Shown: positions 33,932 to 42,678 of the stretch, piece by piece
Numbering within the stretch: the first letter of the stretch is position 1
How the letters are laid out: each line of letters opens with the position of its first letter
Assembly: GCA_023375785.1 (NCBI GenBank)
Contig: SZWC01000038.1
Span: 686,170-750,169, forward strand
Direction: 5' to 3'
DNA length: 64,000 nucleotides
Origin: Penium margaritaceum
Lineage: Eukaryota; Streptophyta; Zygnematophyceae; Desmidiales; Peniaceae
The notes under the pieces: generated by a model
The model's database searches: none
What the model saw: only the letters and a program-made list of their open reading frames with translations
What the model was told of the DNA's origin: nothing
Position numbers and translations under genes: made by a program

Positions 33932-34840
33932 TTGCCCCTGGGACTCTGGCCTGTACCGCCCGGAGTGTACATGGCGGACCCCTCACTCCTCAAGCTTCTC
34001 TCTGAAGGCCCCCATGAACTCTGTGCCGTTGTCATAGTGCACCACGCTGCATCTACCAAAACGGTAAGAGATTTCCTCGCGGATGAACCTTGCCGCGGTG
34101 ACTGAGCTCTTGTTAGGCATAGCACGGACCCAAAGGAACTTTGTGAAGTGGTCCACCGATGCAATCCAGTACCAATTCCCTTGGTCGCGGTGCGCGCGGG
34201 GGCCGTGGAAGTTGATGATGATCTTCTCCAGCAGCTCGCCGATAGGAGAGGGTTGGAACAACGGCTGGTCCCGAGGTGTGGCTTTCCGTGCTCGCTCACA
34301 AGGGGCGCAGTGCTGCACCACCTCTTTGACGAGGGCCGCCAGGTTCGGCACGTGGATGATGGGCGTCAGGCGATCCTTCAGTGCTTGCGCACTAGTGTGG
34401 TGATGGTGGTGGTAGGCTTCCACAACTGCCCTTTGCAACGTAGGCGGGGGTACCCACAAGACGCGCGGAGTTAATCTCCAGAGGCGGCCATCCCCATGCA
34501 TACTGCTCGCACAGACGAGCCAGGTCAACCTTTTTTCCTCCGGTCGAACTCCACATCCAGCCGTATTTCTAGATCCGCGTACACCTTCTACACCTCCGCT
34601 TTCTACTACTCTTTGCTGCTGGCGCGGAGAAGGATGTGGGCGGTCTGCCAGATTTGCCAGTCCTCTGTCTCCATGGGCCCCTTCCTCCTTGCTTTCTCTG
34701 CCCCCGCTTCCCCCGGGTTTTGCTTTGTCTTTGATACTCTTGCCGGTAGTTCGCGCGCTCGCCTTCCATCCTATTCCGCTTTCATCACCTTGAACTTTTT
34801 GCGGTTCTCCTTGTCGTAGACCGGCGGCTCTCTGTCCCAA
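33932..34840 (-). pseudogene. Ty3-1 integrase zinc-binding domain and catalytic core, first Asp lost
   Basis: The frame 33983-34840 enters integrase at DGRLWRLTPRVLWV. The zinc-binding domain follows: histidines in AYHHHHHTS and the CAPC pair. The core starts LEKIIINFHGPRA: Asn (AAC) stands where Ty3-2 has Asp (GAC, IIIDFHGP), the first catalytic Asp. The second Asp is present (HYDNGTEFMGAF). A stop after REKLEE separates it from the next segment. The N-terminal ~170 codons of this ORF are partly in the wrong frame. In the parallel frame ARLCEQYAWGW and PPVYDKENRKKFKVMKAE match Ty3-2, marking the pre-integrase linker. Confidence 0.88.
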
Positions 34841-34935
34841 GAATCAGGTGTAGGGAACAGCCGAAGGATTCCAACCGCTTGAAGTTCCCCTTCATCCCAC
34901 TGGTCTCGCAGCCTGCTCTCAACGGGGCCGCTTGG

Positions 34936-35946
34936 TCATCTGCCGCGTCCACCGACGCGGTGCAGCTCAATCACTTCTTCCTTTCTCTGCGAAGACGCTC
35001 CCTGAGCCCTTAGTAGTCCATGGCTGCGTGTGATGGGCTGCTCCTCTTCCGAGCCTCCCGGCGATTCACTAATCTCGGAGACCACCATCACTGCCGCCTC
35101 TTTCTCCATGCGTGCCTTTTTTTCTGCCCCTTTGCGGACGGCTACTGTGGTGGTTTCTCCCAAGACAGGCCGCAGTGGGGCCGACACCATTTCCGCTTGC
35201 ATCTGGACTTTGCGGAAGACTGTCATCAGGAGCTCCGCTGCTTGCGCGGCCTCCCGTTGGGCTTGCGCTAACTGCTCCGGAGTGATGTTGGGACTGGAGC
35301 CTTCATCTGTGCGAGGCTGCTTCTCCTTCCGTGGCTCCGCGGCCGCGGCCGCTGCCACTTCCACCTTCCTCTTTCCTTTTAGAGCAGGAGTGGACTCTTG
35401 GAGAGTCTGCCCCAGCTCCTCACTTCGGCTGGTGTCTGTTGTTAGCGCTGTTGTTCTGGTCTGGAATAGCCTAGTTGCTGCCTTCCGCACCACTGCCGCC
35501 ACTCGGGCCTGGATTTGTGCCTTCTGCCGGAGGGCACCAGCGGATAGCTCCGGGCAGTGGCACTTGGCACCAGCTTTGTACCTCTTCCCCTTCTGTTTTT
35601 CTTGTTCTGCTGCTGCCTGCCTCGCCGCTACCCTGGGTATTGTTGTTTCCCTTGCTGTCTCTAACGTTGTGCTACCTGTTCCTACTCCAGCCGCCTCTGC
35701 GGCTACCAGTGTTTCTGCTACTACTTGTGTCTCTGTGGCTGCTGCTGCTGCTGCCTCCTCTATCGCTGCTGTCGTTGCTTCTGCCACCGCTGCTACTACC
35801 TCTTTTTCTTGTACCGTTGCCTCTGGTGCCGCTGCTGCTGCTACCTCTGCCTCCCCCATGATCTCCCTTATAAGTTCCTCCGTAGCTTTGGTATCTGCCT
35901 TAGCCACCGCTTCCCGCTCCTTGGCCAATCGGGCCTCTATCGCCAT
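34936..35946 (-). CDS. Ala/Glu-rich coiled-coil region of the RH-IN module
   Basis: A 336-codon open frame, very rich in Ala and Glu, with heptad-like stretches (residues 1-90 and 220-255). It holds a basic patch GKRKVEV (about 205) and a Ser/Glu tail (SEISESPGGSEEEQ). Ty3-2 has the same start (EARLAQEQDATAEANKEAAE) and end (QLAQAQREAAQAA, FRKV) at 62330-62830 but lacks about 180 codons of the Ala-rich middle. I do not recognise a family. It lies between RNase H and integrase in the Pol order, an unusual place, and is probably part of the polyprotein. Low complexity limits what can be inferred. Confidence 0.6.
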   Translation of the reverse strand: MAIEARLAKEREAVAKADTKATEELIREIMGEAEVAAAAAPEATVQEKEVVAAVAEATTAAIEEAAAAAATETQVVAETLVAAEAAGVGTGSTTLETARETTIPRVAARQAAAEQEKQKGKRYKAGAKCHCPELSAGALRQKAQIQARVAAVVRKAATRLFQTRTTALTTDTSRSEELGQTLQESTPALKGKRKVEVAAAAAAEPRKEKQPRTDEGSSPNITPEQLAQAQREAAQAAELLMTVFRKVQMQAEMVSAPLRPVLGETTTVAVRKGAEKKARMEKEAAVMVVSEISESPGGSEEEQPITRSHGLLRAQGASSQRKEEVIELHRVGGRGR

Positions 35947-36048
35947 GGACTCTGCGGCCGCCCGATGTGCTTTAGCTGCCTCCTCCTCCCATTCCTTCCG
36001 CAGGCGTTCTTACATCTGCTGCAACTAAGGGATGGGTTGGGTACATCC

Positions 36049-37359
36049 TCAGGCCTCTTCCACCTCCGCATCCCTCCTACTCTTATCTTCCCGGCATATT
36101 TCCGCCGCCTCCTTGGCCCACTGTTGCACCTCCTCTTGCTTGAGATGTAGTCCTTTCTCTCGTACCATGGTCCAGTGTACTTCCGCAACGGCTATCGCCA
36201 CCCTGGTGCGTATCACATTCCGGAGTGTCAGCGTCCAACACTTTTCCATGGCCTCCATCCAGCGTCCCTCCGGCACCTTAGTTGCAGCAAGCCCCGATCT
36301 CTCCTCTTGCGGGTATTGAACATTCCATCTGGCGTAGTAGAGGTTGAGCAAGTATCCCCACCTCCACTCATCTGCCGCGGATCTTCGTCGCAGTGCATCC
36401 GCCGATTCGGGAGCCTGGTCGTCCACGTGGTACAGAATGAGGGCTTTGGCCCTTTCCTGGAGCAGATGCACGTAACGTCTCTCCGGACTGCTCCACTGGT
36501 CCCTCCGCACCCTGTTCCACCACAATCGAGCAGCCTCCAGTGATGGGTCCGCCCGCTCGGTGTCCAATAGTTCCACGACGCCGGTCATGTCACTGGCCAT
36601 CCCTGGTTTGATGCTCAGGCTGTCCCGCAATGCCAAGACAAAGCGCTCTGCGCCTGTATTTTCTAGCAGAAGCACATGCCTCTTGTGCAATCCGAGGGCT
36701 AGCACCCCCGTTGCTGCTCCCTTCAGCACCATCTGCCACATCTTACCGAATAGTGAATTCGCGAACTCCGCGCGGATCACTTCCATAATCTCTGTCAGCA
36801 GTTGGAGCATGACGTTGCTCACTACTTCAAGCATTAGGGCTTCCTTGGGCTGCTCCCCGCTATCCCCCGAGCTTTCTTTGAGGTGCGTTCTTGCCCCTTC
36901 CATCACAGTTCCCGTGCCTAGCAGGGGGCGTGCGGGTTGTCCAGTTTGGCTACCGCACGAGGTCGGCGACAAGTGAGAGAGCGCCGTCGTAGCCGGGGAG
37001 GGGACTAGGGTAATTAGGGCCCGGGCCCCATCCTTCTGGCTTGGTGTTGGTGTAACGGTTGTTCTTACCACTGCTTGCATTGCTCCTGCCACTGGCCCCA
37101 TGTGCTTGAGGATCCGCGTCGGTGTGCTTGTGGCCGGGCCCTGTCGTGACGGGCCCGGTGACTTGGCCGCAGGCGGCGTGACCTGTGTCGGTGTTCCTTC
37201 CACGAGGCTAGACCGTGGTGGGATTGCCGCTGCCGGTATTGTGGTTGGTGTCAAGGTTGTCCCTGCGGCAGGGCTGGGCCACGGCGAGGCCGCAGCCGCT
37301 GCTGGGGTGGCCGTGACCAGTGTTGGCGGTGTTCTTGTCACAGAGCCAGGTCGGGACAC
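36049..37359 (-). CDS. Pro/Thr-rich region plus unassigned helical domain between RNase H and integrase
   Basis: A 436-codon open frame. Residues 1-145 are Pro/Thr/Ala-rich and probably disordered. Residues about 150-430 look globular and mostly helical, with MLQLLTEIMEVIRAEFANSLFGKMW, LVLALRDSLS, WWNRVRRDQWSSPERRYVHLL and KCWTLTLRNV as landmarks (quoted in parts). Ty3-2 encodes the same protein at 60979-62016 and 62065-62322 with the same landmarks, so it is a family feature, not an accident of this copy. I recognise no known domain. Ty3-1 upstream frames connect it to the second protease-like domain, so a continuous polyprotein is likely. Function unknown. Confidence 0.72.
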   Translation of the reverse strand: MSRPGSVTRTPPTLVTATPAAAAASPWPSPAAGTTLTPTTIPAAAIPPRSSLVEGTPTQVTPPAAKSPGPSRQGPATSTPTRILKHMGPVAGAMQAVVRTTVTPTPSQKDGARALITLVPSPATTALSHLSPTSCGSQTGQPARPLLGTGTVMEGARTHLKESSGDSGEQPKEALMLEVVSNVMLQLLTEIMEVIRAEFANSLFGKMWQMVLKGAATGVLALGLHKRHVLLLENTGAERFVLALRDSLSIKPGMASDMTGVVELLDTERADPSLEAARLWWNRVRRDQWSSPERRYVHLLQERAKALILYHVDDQAPESADALRRRSAADEWRWGYLLNLYYARWNVQYPQEERSGLAATKVPEGRWMEAMEKCWTLTLRNVIRTRVAIAVAEVHWTMVREKGLHLKQEEVQQWAKEAAEICREDKSRRDAEVEEA

Positions 37360-37621
37360 GCCTGTTGCGGCCGTGTGCGGTGCTGGTGTCCTTACTGGTG
37401 CAGTCCTTGTCGTGGGACCCGGCCGCGGTAGAGCTACCGTCCCCGTTGGTGGTGTTGGTGTTCGTGCCGGGCGGTGTCCCGCGCCCGTGTTAAGAGCAGG
37501 GCGACGTAGCTGTCATCGGGAGGACCCTCCCCCCCCCCCGCGACGAAGGCGCAGACTCCGTGCCTTGGTTGCGTGCCATGTCGGATGTTCCGCGGGCGAG
37601 AGCCCAGATTTGCGTTATCCG

Positions 37622-38056
37622 TCAAGTGTGTCGGGTACCAGTGAGAGCTGACTCGAGGGTGGAGAAGGCTGTGCGAGGAGATGGTTGATGCAAAGTAAAA
37701 AGTGGAGTGAATGATCGAATACCGAAACTCAAAATGAGATTGAGGATGCCTACGCCGAGCAATATATCCGCTTGGCGCGACGCGAGCCAATCTGCCACGA
37801 GCAGTATGTCGTATGTGCGGACGTCGCAAACCTGAACGGTTTGTGCCGCATGTACGTTTTCCACCTGTGTGGGGAGGCCCGCGATCTGTCCGAGCGGCGC
37901 GTTGATTTCCCCGGTGGAGATAGAGAAGCGGAGTCAAGTGGGCTGGATGAGGTGCTGCATGTGAAGCGAGTGGACCATCCGGAGTGCAATCTTGGTGTGT
38001 GTGGCACTGGTATCCACGATGGCCAGGAACCTGCGTCCGCATATCCACATGTAGCA
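37622..38056 (-). pseudogene. second retropepsin-like domain after RNase H (PR2)
   Basis: Starting just after the N at 38057 the minus strand reads YMWICGRRFLAIVDTSATHT, the aspartic protease active-site region. After a TGA it continues GLPTQVENVHAAQTVQV and RTYDILLVADWLASRQ, and it ends at a stop at 37622. It aligns with PR1 of the same element (WICGRKFLVIINTGATHT, GLPMQVGPLHEPLNVQV, RTYDVLLGMDYLVPRQ) but is clearly diverged, so it is not a recent copy. The Asp is kept (DTS for DTG). Sequence beyond 37640 matches Ty3-2 near 60700, so its downstream link is family-specific. Its upstream link crosses a contig join, and Ty3-2 lacks the domain. Confidence 0.65.
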
Positions 38057-38057
38057 N
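38057..38057. other. single-N contig join inside Ty3-1
   Basis: A lone N lies between the conserved post-RNase H segment (TLEEITPHLPP) and the second protease-like domain. No duplicated overlap is visible here, unlike the other single-N joins. The true distance and even the adjacency of the two sides are uncertain. Confidence 0.85.
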
Positions 38058-38359
38058 CGAGGTTCGCGAAGGCGCATGTTGTGGGGGGAGATGGGGTGTG
38101 ATTTCCTCCAGCGTCCAACCGCGATTAGTGGGGTTGTACCTGCGACCAAGCTGTAGCCCAGACATGGAGAGGGCTGGTAAGGTCTCCGCGGGTGCCAACT
38201 CCGCGGTGGGGTCGAGTTCATTAAGGAGTTGCAAGGCAACCTCCTGTTCCTCCTCATCAAATTCTCTTGCCACCCCCGCCCATTCTGCTTCAGTGGTTGG
38301 AGGTGGTTTCCTGACGTCAGGGATATCATCGGCAGTTTTTGGAGGTGCCTCCGCTGCAT
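38058..38359 (-). pseudogene. conserved post-RNase H segment
   Basis: The minus strand encodes an acidic segment (EAEWAGVAREFDEEEQEVALQ, quoted in part; LPALSMSGLQLG; GWTLEEITPHLPP) shared with Ty3-2 at 60210-60480, where it reads EAQWEGVA and GWTLEEIAPH. It joins RNase H to the extra module. No known domain recognised; both copies have frame damage. Confidence 0.55.
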
Positions 38360-38974
38360 TCAGAGGTGCATAATCATGTTCTGGCCAGCCAGGGCATCCG
38401 CGTTGCGGTTGGCAGCCGCAGGTTGGTACTTGATCTTCATGTTGTAGCCCTGCAGGAGGAGTGCCCACTTGGCTAAGATGCCTTCATGGTTCTGAGTGAT
38501 GAGGAGCCATTGGAGGGCCTGATGGTCCGTGAAAACCGTGAAGGGCTTGCCATTCTTTATGTAGTTGCGGAAGTGTTGGAGTGTCCAAAGGACAGCCAAG
38601 CATTCGCCCTTCACCGATGGGTACTTCCGCTCTCCTTCAGTGAGGGAACGACTGGCGTAGGCAATCACCTTTTGTGTGGGTTCCTGCATTGTCTGGGATA
38701 GAATAGCACCAAGCCCGTCCCGCGACCAATCAGTGGTGATGGAAAATGGGAGGTTGAAGTTGGGGAACTGGAGCATGGGCGCGGTAACCAGGCGGTGCTT
38801 GATTTCCTTCCAGGCATCCGCGCATTCTGATGTCCAGTCAAACGGCACATCCTGGTGTGTCAACTCCTGGAGCGGCTTGATGATGCGCGCGTGGTCACGG
38901 AAAAACTTCCTGTAGAAGGAGACAAAGCCCAGGAAAATCTTGACTTGCCCCGCGGAAGTGGGCTGGCTCCATTC
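38360..38974 (-). CDS. Ty3-1 RT connection and RNase H
   Basis: The open frame 38360-38863 starts MTHQDVPFDWTSECADAWKEI (part of the RT connection). It then holds the gypsy RNase H motifs: ITTDWSRDGLGAILSQ (catalytic Asp), YPSVKGECLAVLWTLQHFRNYI (catalytic Glu, quoted in part), FTVFTDHQALQWLL (catalytic Asp) and ANRNADALAG. RNase H removes the RNA strand during reverse transcription. The catalytic residues appear intact. The C-terminal edge lacks about seven codons present in Ty3-2 (LSRLPHHDWPEP). Bases 38864-38974 encode the start of the connection (LGFVSFYRKFFRDHARI) in the same direction. Confidence 0.9.
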   Translation of the reverse strand, partial: EWSQPTSAGQVKIFLGFVSFYRKFFRDHARIIKPLQELTHQDVPFDWTSECADAWKEIKHRLVTAPMLQFPNFNLPFSITTDWSRDGLGAILSQTMQEPTQKVIAYASRSLTEGERKYPSVKGECLAVLWTLQHFRNYIKNGKPFTVFTDHQALQWLLITQNHEGILAKWALLLQGYNMKIKYQPAAANRNADALAGQNMIMHL

Positions 38975-39960
38975 CTATACTGCCGCGATCTTCTCCAGGT
39001 CAGTCTTGATACCATCCGCACTCATCACGAAGCCAAGGAACTCCATTTCCGCTGCTCCGATAGAGCACTTGGCTGCCTTAAGCTTCAGGTTAGCCCTGCG
39101 GAGGGTATCAAAGACAGCAGCCAGGGAGGAGAACAACTCCTCAAAGGTGTGGGCTGCAACCATGATATCATCGATGTAGCAACTGACGTTAGGGATGCCG
39201 CGGAGAGTGGAGTCCATGACCCGCTGAAATGATGCGCTGGCATTGTGGAGTCCAAAGGGCATACGCGTGAACGCATATAGTCCCTCTGGTCCCTCACAAA
39301 CGCGGTCTTGGCGATGGAGTCTGGGTGCATGGGGACAGCATGGAAGGCAGCCTTGACGTTGAGCTTTGCGAACCATCCGCGGCCCTGCTGTCGCTCCTGT
39401 ATGTCGACGATTAGTGGCATGGGGTACGCATCCTCCTCGATCACACGGTTGAGGTCGCGGAAGTTGACGCAAAACCGTTTGGACCCATCTGGTTTCCTCA
39501 CGATGACCAAGTTAGCATGCCAGGGACTGACGATTGGGACGATCACCCCTTGCGCTTTGAGCTCCGCGAGCCCATCAGTGATGATCTTCTCCTGCTCAGG
39601 GAGGATGCATCGTACTTTCTGTTTCGTGGGCGCGGAGTCCCCCGTGGAGATGATGTGGAAAGCTTCCATGGCCCCCACGTCAACCGCGGACCTAGCGAAG
39701 ATGTCCACAAATGCATCTAGCAGGTTACAAAAATCCTGCTTTTGTGCAAGAGAAAGTCGTGAGTGGAGCATGTGATCCCATCGCGATGGTGGTGATGGTG
39801 CTGTTTCGCGGAGTGGGTAGAACTCTTCTTTTTCCTTGAGTGGATGTCCATCTCCTAGGACTCGTTGTCCCCTATGCCACAGCCCTAGCAGGTTGGTCTG
39901 TACTTCGGGCTCAGCTGACTGCTCCGCGAGGTCCTTCCATTCACCTTCTGTGACCTGTTC
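38975..39960 (-). pseudogene. Ty3-1 reverse transcriptase
   Basis: Two overlapping frames carry RT. Frame one (continuous with PR1, to ~39270) has QKVRCILPEQEKIITDGL, GVIVPIVSPWHANLVIVRKPDG, FCVNFRDLNRV and WFAKLNVKAAFHAVPMHPDS. In this last motif the first catalytic Asp is Asn (Ty3-2 reads KLDVKAAF). Frame two has LYAFTRMPFGLHNASASFQRVMD, the catalytic CYIDDIMVAA and LKAAKCSIGAAEMEFLGFVMS (all quoted in part). A frameshift near 39280-39300 separates them. RT is certain by family; this copy is inactive. Confidence 0.92.
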
Positions 39961-40443
39961 CTCGACAGGCAAATTTGCTATGAGAGGTTGCGAGCTGCTT
40001 GCATGGGCTTGAGAGTCCTTGGCCGTAGCATCCAAGAGGGAGAAGGATGCGCTGCCAGTTACAGTTACCGCTACCCTGTCGCCGATGGTGATGGGGCAAA
40101 ACGCTTCCTCTCCAAGTGCAGAGCTGAGTTGCATGATCCCAAAGGAAGAGAGGAGGTTGACCTGCCGCGGCACCAGGTAATCCATACCCAGGAGTACGTC
40201 ATACGTTCTGGCTCGCGTTACTTGGACGTTCAATGGTTCATGAAGGGGTCCCACCTGCATTGGGAGGCCGTGAAATTCCCCATCTCCATAGTCCATTCCG
40301 CCCACCGAGTTGGTGAAAATGCGGCACGTGGGGAGGATGCGGCCTGCCCATCCGACCACCAGAAGGACGCGGAACACCATAGTGGTGTGAGTGGCCCCCG
40401 TGTTGATGATGACCAAGAACTTCCTTCCACATATCCAAACCAT
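39961..40443 (-). pseudogene. Ty3-1 first retropepsin (PR1), active-site Asp changed to Asn
   Basis: The open frame beginning MVWICGRKFLVIINTGATHT is a gypsy aspartic protease, which cuts the polyprotein. The active-site triad D-T-G reads N-T-G (codon AAC). Later motifs are GLPMQVGPLHEPLNVQV and RTYDVLLGMDYLVPRQ. The frame runs straight on into RT (452 codons in all), as in other gypsy elements. In Ty3-2 the Asp is kept but a 13-nt deletion removes the Gly-Ala-Thr-His that follow it. Neither copy can make active PR1. Confidence 0.88.
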
Positions 40444-41037
40444 GCAGCAGGCGACCTCGTAGTGGTTGTCATCCCGTCGCGGTGGTTCCAGGGGCTGCGG
40501 TGCCTACCCTCACTCTTCTTCCGCGAGGCTTAATGCTAATGAAGTGTCGGGCACTGTACAGCGGGTGTACTGTGTGCCGGATGTAGGCGTGGTACAGTTG
40601 AGGGAGATGCCCACAACTTGGAGGCGTTGATTGGCCCTGGCAAACTCCTCCTTAAGTTGCGATGCAATCTCAGGATGAATGCGGAGGAGCTAAAAAAAAA
40701 TTACTTCCGCAATGGGGTGGGTAAATAGGCATTGAACGGGGTCGTTGGTTGCCTCCGCGACCGCTAGAGCTGTAAGGGGTATCTGCGAAGATGGGGCAGG
40801 TTGCTTTTCCACTACGAGTGGTGGTTTCTTCTCTCGTCGTTTCTCCAGCACGACGGTACGATTATCAACTGCCTCCTGGAAGCGCTCCCTTGCGGCCTGT
40901 GCCTTGCGCCGCACATCTTCCTGTACGCTGGCTGCCATCTGTAGATTCCATTTGCGTAAGCCTAATTCTTGGGCTCGTGCGATTAGAGTGGTCTCCGCCG
41001 TAGTGGGAGGCGATTCTGTGGTCTCATCCTCCGCCAT
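40444..41037 (-). CDS. conserved Pol N-terminal linker (MAED region)
   Basis: From ATG 41037 (MAEDETTESPP) the frame runs to 40690, then with a stop or two to PR1, in the same frame as PR1-RT. Both gypsy copies keep MAED-x-T, PPTT-x-ETTLIA, VQED-x-RRKA and ERFQEAV-x-NRT (57210-57412 in Ty3-2). It lies one frame back (-1) from the nucleocapsid frame in both copies. It could be the start of a separate pol ORF (ATG followed by G) or be reached by -1 frameshifting. No known domain; residues 30-80 are probably helical. Confidence 0.6.
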
Positions 41038-41557
41038 CGGCAACCCCAGCTCGCCGTTGCGGGCTCTGCTCGTAGAGTTCGCGGATGCTTGTGGGGTTGG
41101 TAGAATACCCTGCCCGCCCGGGCAGTCTGGGTTTGATGATCTAGTGCCTGCCGCCCAGCTGGCATCTGCTGCTGATGGTGCTGGTCTTCCCATGGTTGAT
41201 TATGATACCGCTGCCACTGTTGCATCATAGGGTCCTGCTGCGTGGGATCGGTCTGCGGAGCACCTTGTCGCTTGCACGGGTAGTCTCGAGCGATGTGCTT
41301 CACGTTCTGGTAGGTGTAACACGCCTTTGGCTTGGGCTGAGAGGCCTGTGCTGCTGGTGCTAGAGTATGAGAATCTCCACCCTGATGCTGTCGCGTAGAT
41401 CGCTGCCGTGTAGAAATGGCCATGGCATCCTGCACCGCATCCTGCAGCGACTGGTAGCGCTCATAGATCATCAGACTGCTGATCTTATCGGGGAGTGCGC
41501 GGATGAGATTCTACAGGAGGACCCATAGCGGCAGTCCTTCCCCTTGAGGGTTCTTTG
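40983..41557 (-). pseudogene. Ty3-1 Gag C-terminal half and nucleocapsid, zinc knuckle degenerate
   Basis: The frame reads FLTWASIAKN, then ISSLMIYERYQSLQDAVQDA (end of the capsid-like domain), a Gln/Pro-rich stretch and the knuckle region CYTYQNVKHIARDYPCKRQG. The expected C-X2-C-X4-H-X4-C has its second and fourth positions as Tyr. Ty3-2 keeps the last Cys (ARDCPRKRQG) but has lost others. This region binds element RNA during packaging. It sits in the -1 frame relative to the preceding capsid segment in both copies. Confidence 0.75.
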
Positions 41558-41905
41558 CTATCGATGCCCAAGTGAGGAAATGATCCAAAACCTACGGATG
41601 TTGGTGTCCTTCTGCATGACTTCTTTTTCAATCTTGCGGAGTGCTTCTTCCTTGGTCAAGCGCTTAAAACGCTTGATCAACGCGTTGCCAAAATCCTTGA
41701 AGGAGTTGAACGGCGCTCGTGCATTGTACCAATCCTCCGCGGCGCCCTGGAGATGGAGCTCCGCGGTGGCCAGACAAAGATCTGGTGGGATCCGCCCTAT
41801 GCTTTCATGTACAGTGATCTGCTTCAACCATGTCCACGGGTCCTCTTCAGGGGTCCCCTTGAAGATGTCCAGCTGCGGAATGTTAGCTGGTTACGCGCGT
41901 ACGTA
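41558..41905 (-). CDS. Ty3-1 Gag capsid-like domain, first half
   Basis: The open frame 41558-41827, preceded in frame by PQLDIFKGTPEEDPWTWL, is the Retrotrans_gag core: WLKQITVHESIGRIPPDLCLATAELHLQGAAEDWYNA..., then FGNALIKRFKRLTKEEALRKIEKEVM (quoted in part). The pattern 'A..L.G.A..WY' is diagnostic. It forms the particle shell. The frame ends after RRFWII because AGGTTTTGGATC has one T fewer than needed to continue LDHFLTW. Ty3-2 has exactly the same offset at the same place. Confidence 0.85.
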
Positions 41906-42678
41906 CTACAGCTGGGGCACAGTGTTCCGGTTAGCCATGGATGTCACCGCTGGAAGCGGATATGAGGCTGCGACCACCGAATAACCCACGTGGCTAGTTT
42001 GTGGCTGCCCCTGGGGTGCTGGTGTGGGGTTGCTCATTGGGGTCGTCGCTCGAAGGGCATAGTTGTGAGCCGCAGGGGTCGCCTGCGTCGCGTAGGGTGC
42101 GGAGTAGAATGTGGTTCCAAGGGGCGGTATTTGTGTGCTCGGTGCAGCAGGGGCTGTAGGACCCGGCAGCCAGTAGCCCTGAGGTAGAGGATGTGACACT
42201 ACAGAGTGGTAGAGAGGGATGGTAGCAGGTACTGCAGGGGTTGCAGCAGTCCCTGGATTCAGCGGGAGCGCAGGATAGGCAGAGTGGGACACGGTTGTCT
42301 CTACCTGGCTGGTAGGTGGTGGTGTATGGACCGCAATTCTAGCTGGCGCGGTACCCATCGGCTGCTGATGATAGACTGGGTGTCCAACCGTCACGGGCAT
42401 CAATTGCGCTGTCATGGGGACTGGCGGTTGCTGTGGCGGTGTCTACTGCATAGGGGTCTGCGGCGTCACTCCCGCCGCGGAGGGCGTGGCCCATATGCCC
42501 GTCATCATCCAACCTGGCGGGGCTGCGGTAGAGGAGGTTGTTACAAGCCTCGCGTATGACAGAGTCCCATGCAATCCTAGGTTGGGCTGAGATTATGGTC
42601 CTGCGAGTGGTTGATGAGTTGCGTGTAGCGGCTGTGGGGCCAGAAGGGGTTGATGTATCATCCCCATCTCTGTTCCCC
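41906..42678 (-). CDS. Ty3-1 Gag, Pro/Thr/Gln-rich middle region
   Basis: The open frame 41906-42415 (MTAQLMPVTVGHPVYHQQ...) is a low-complexity Pro/Ala/Thr/Gln stretch joining the N-terminal Gag region to the capsid-like domain, in the capsid frame. Ty3-2 has the counterpart at 55832-56200 with the same landmarks (VGHPVYHQQ, PPQGYWL, GTTFYS, YATQAT). Probably disordered. Bases 42416-42678 continue it with stops. Confidence 0.65.
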
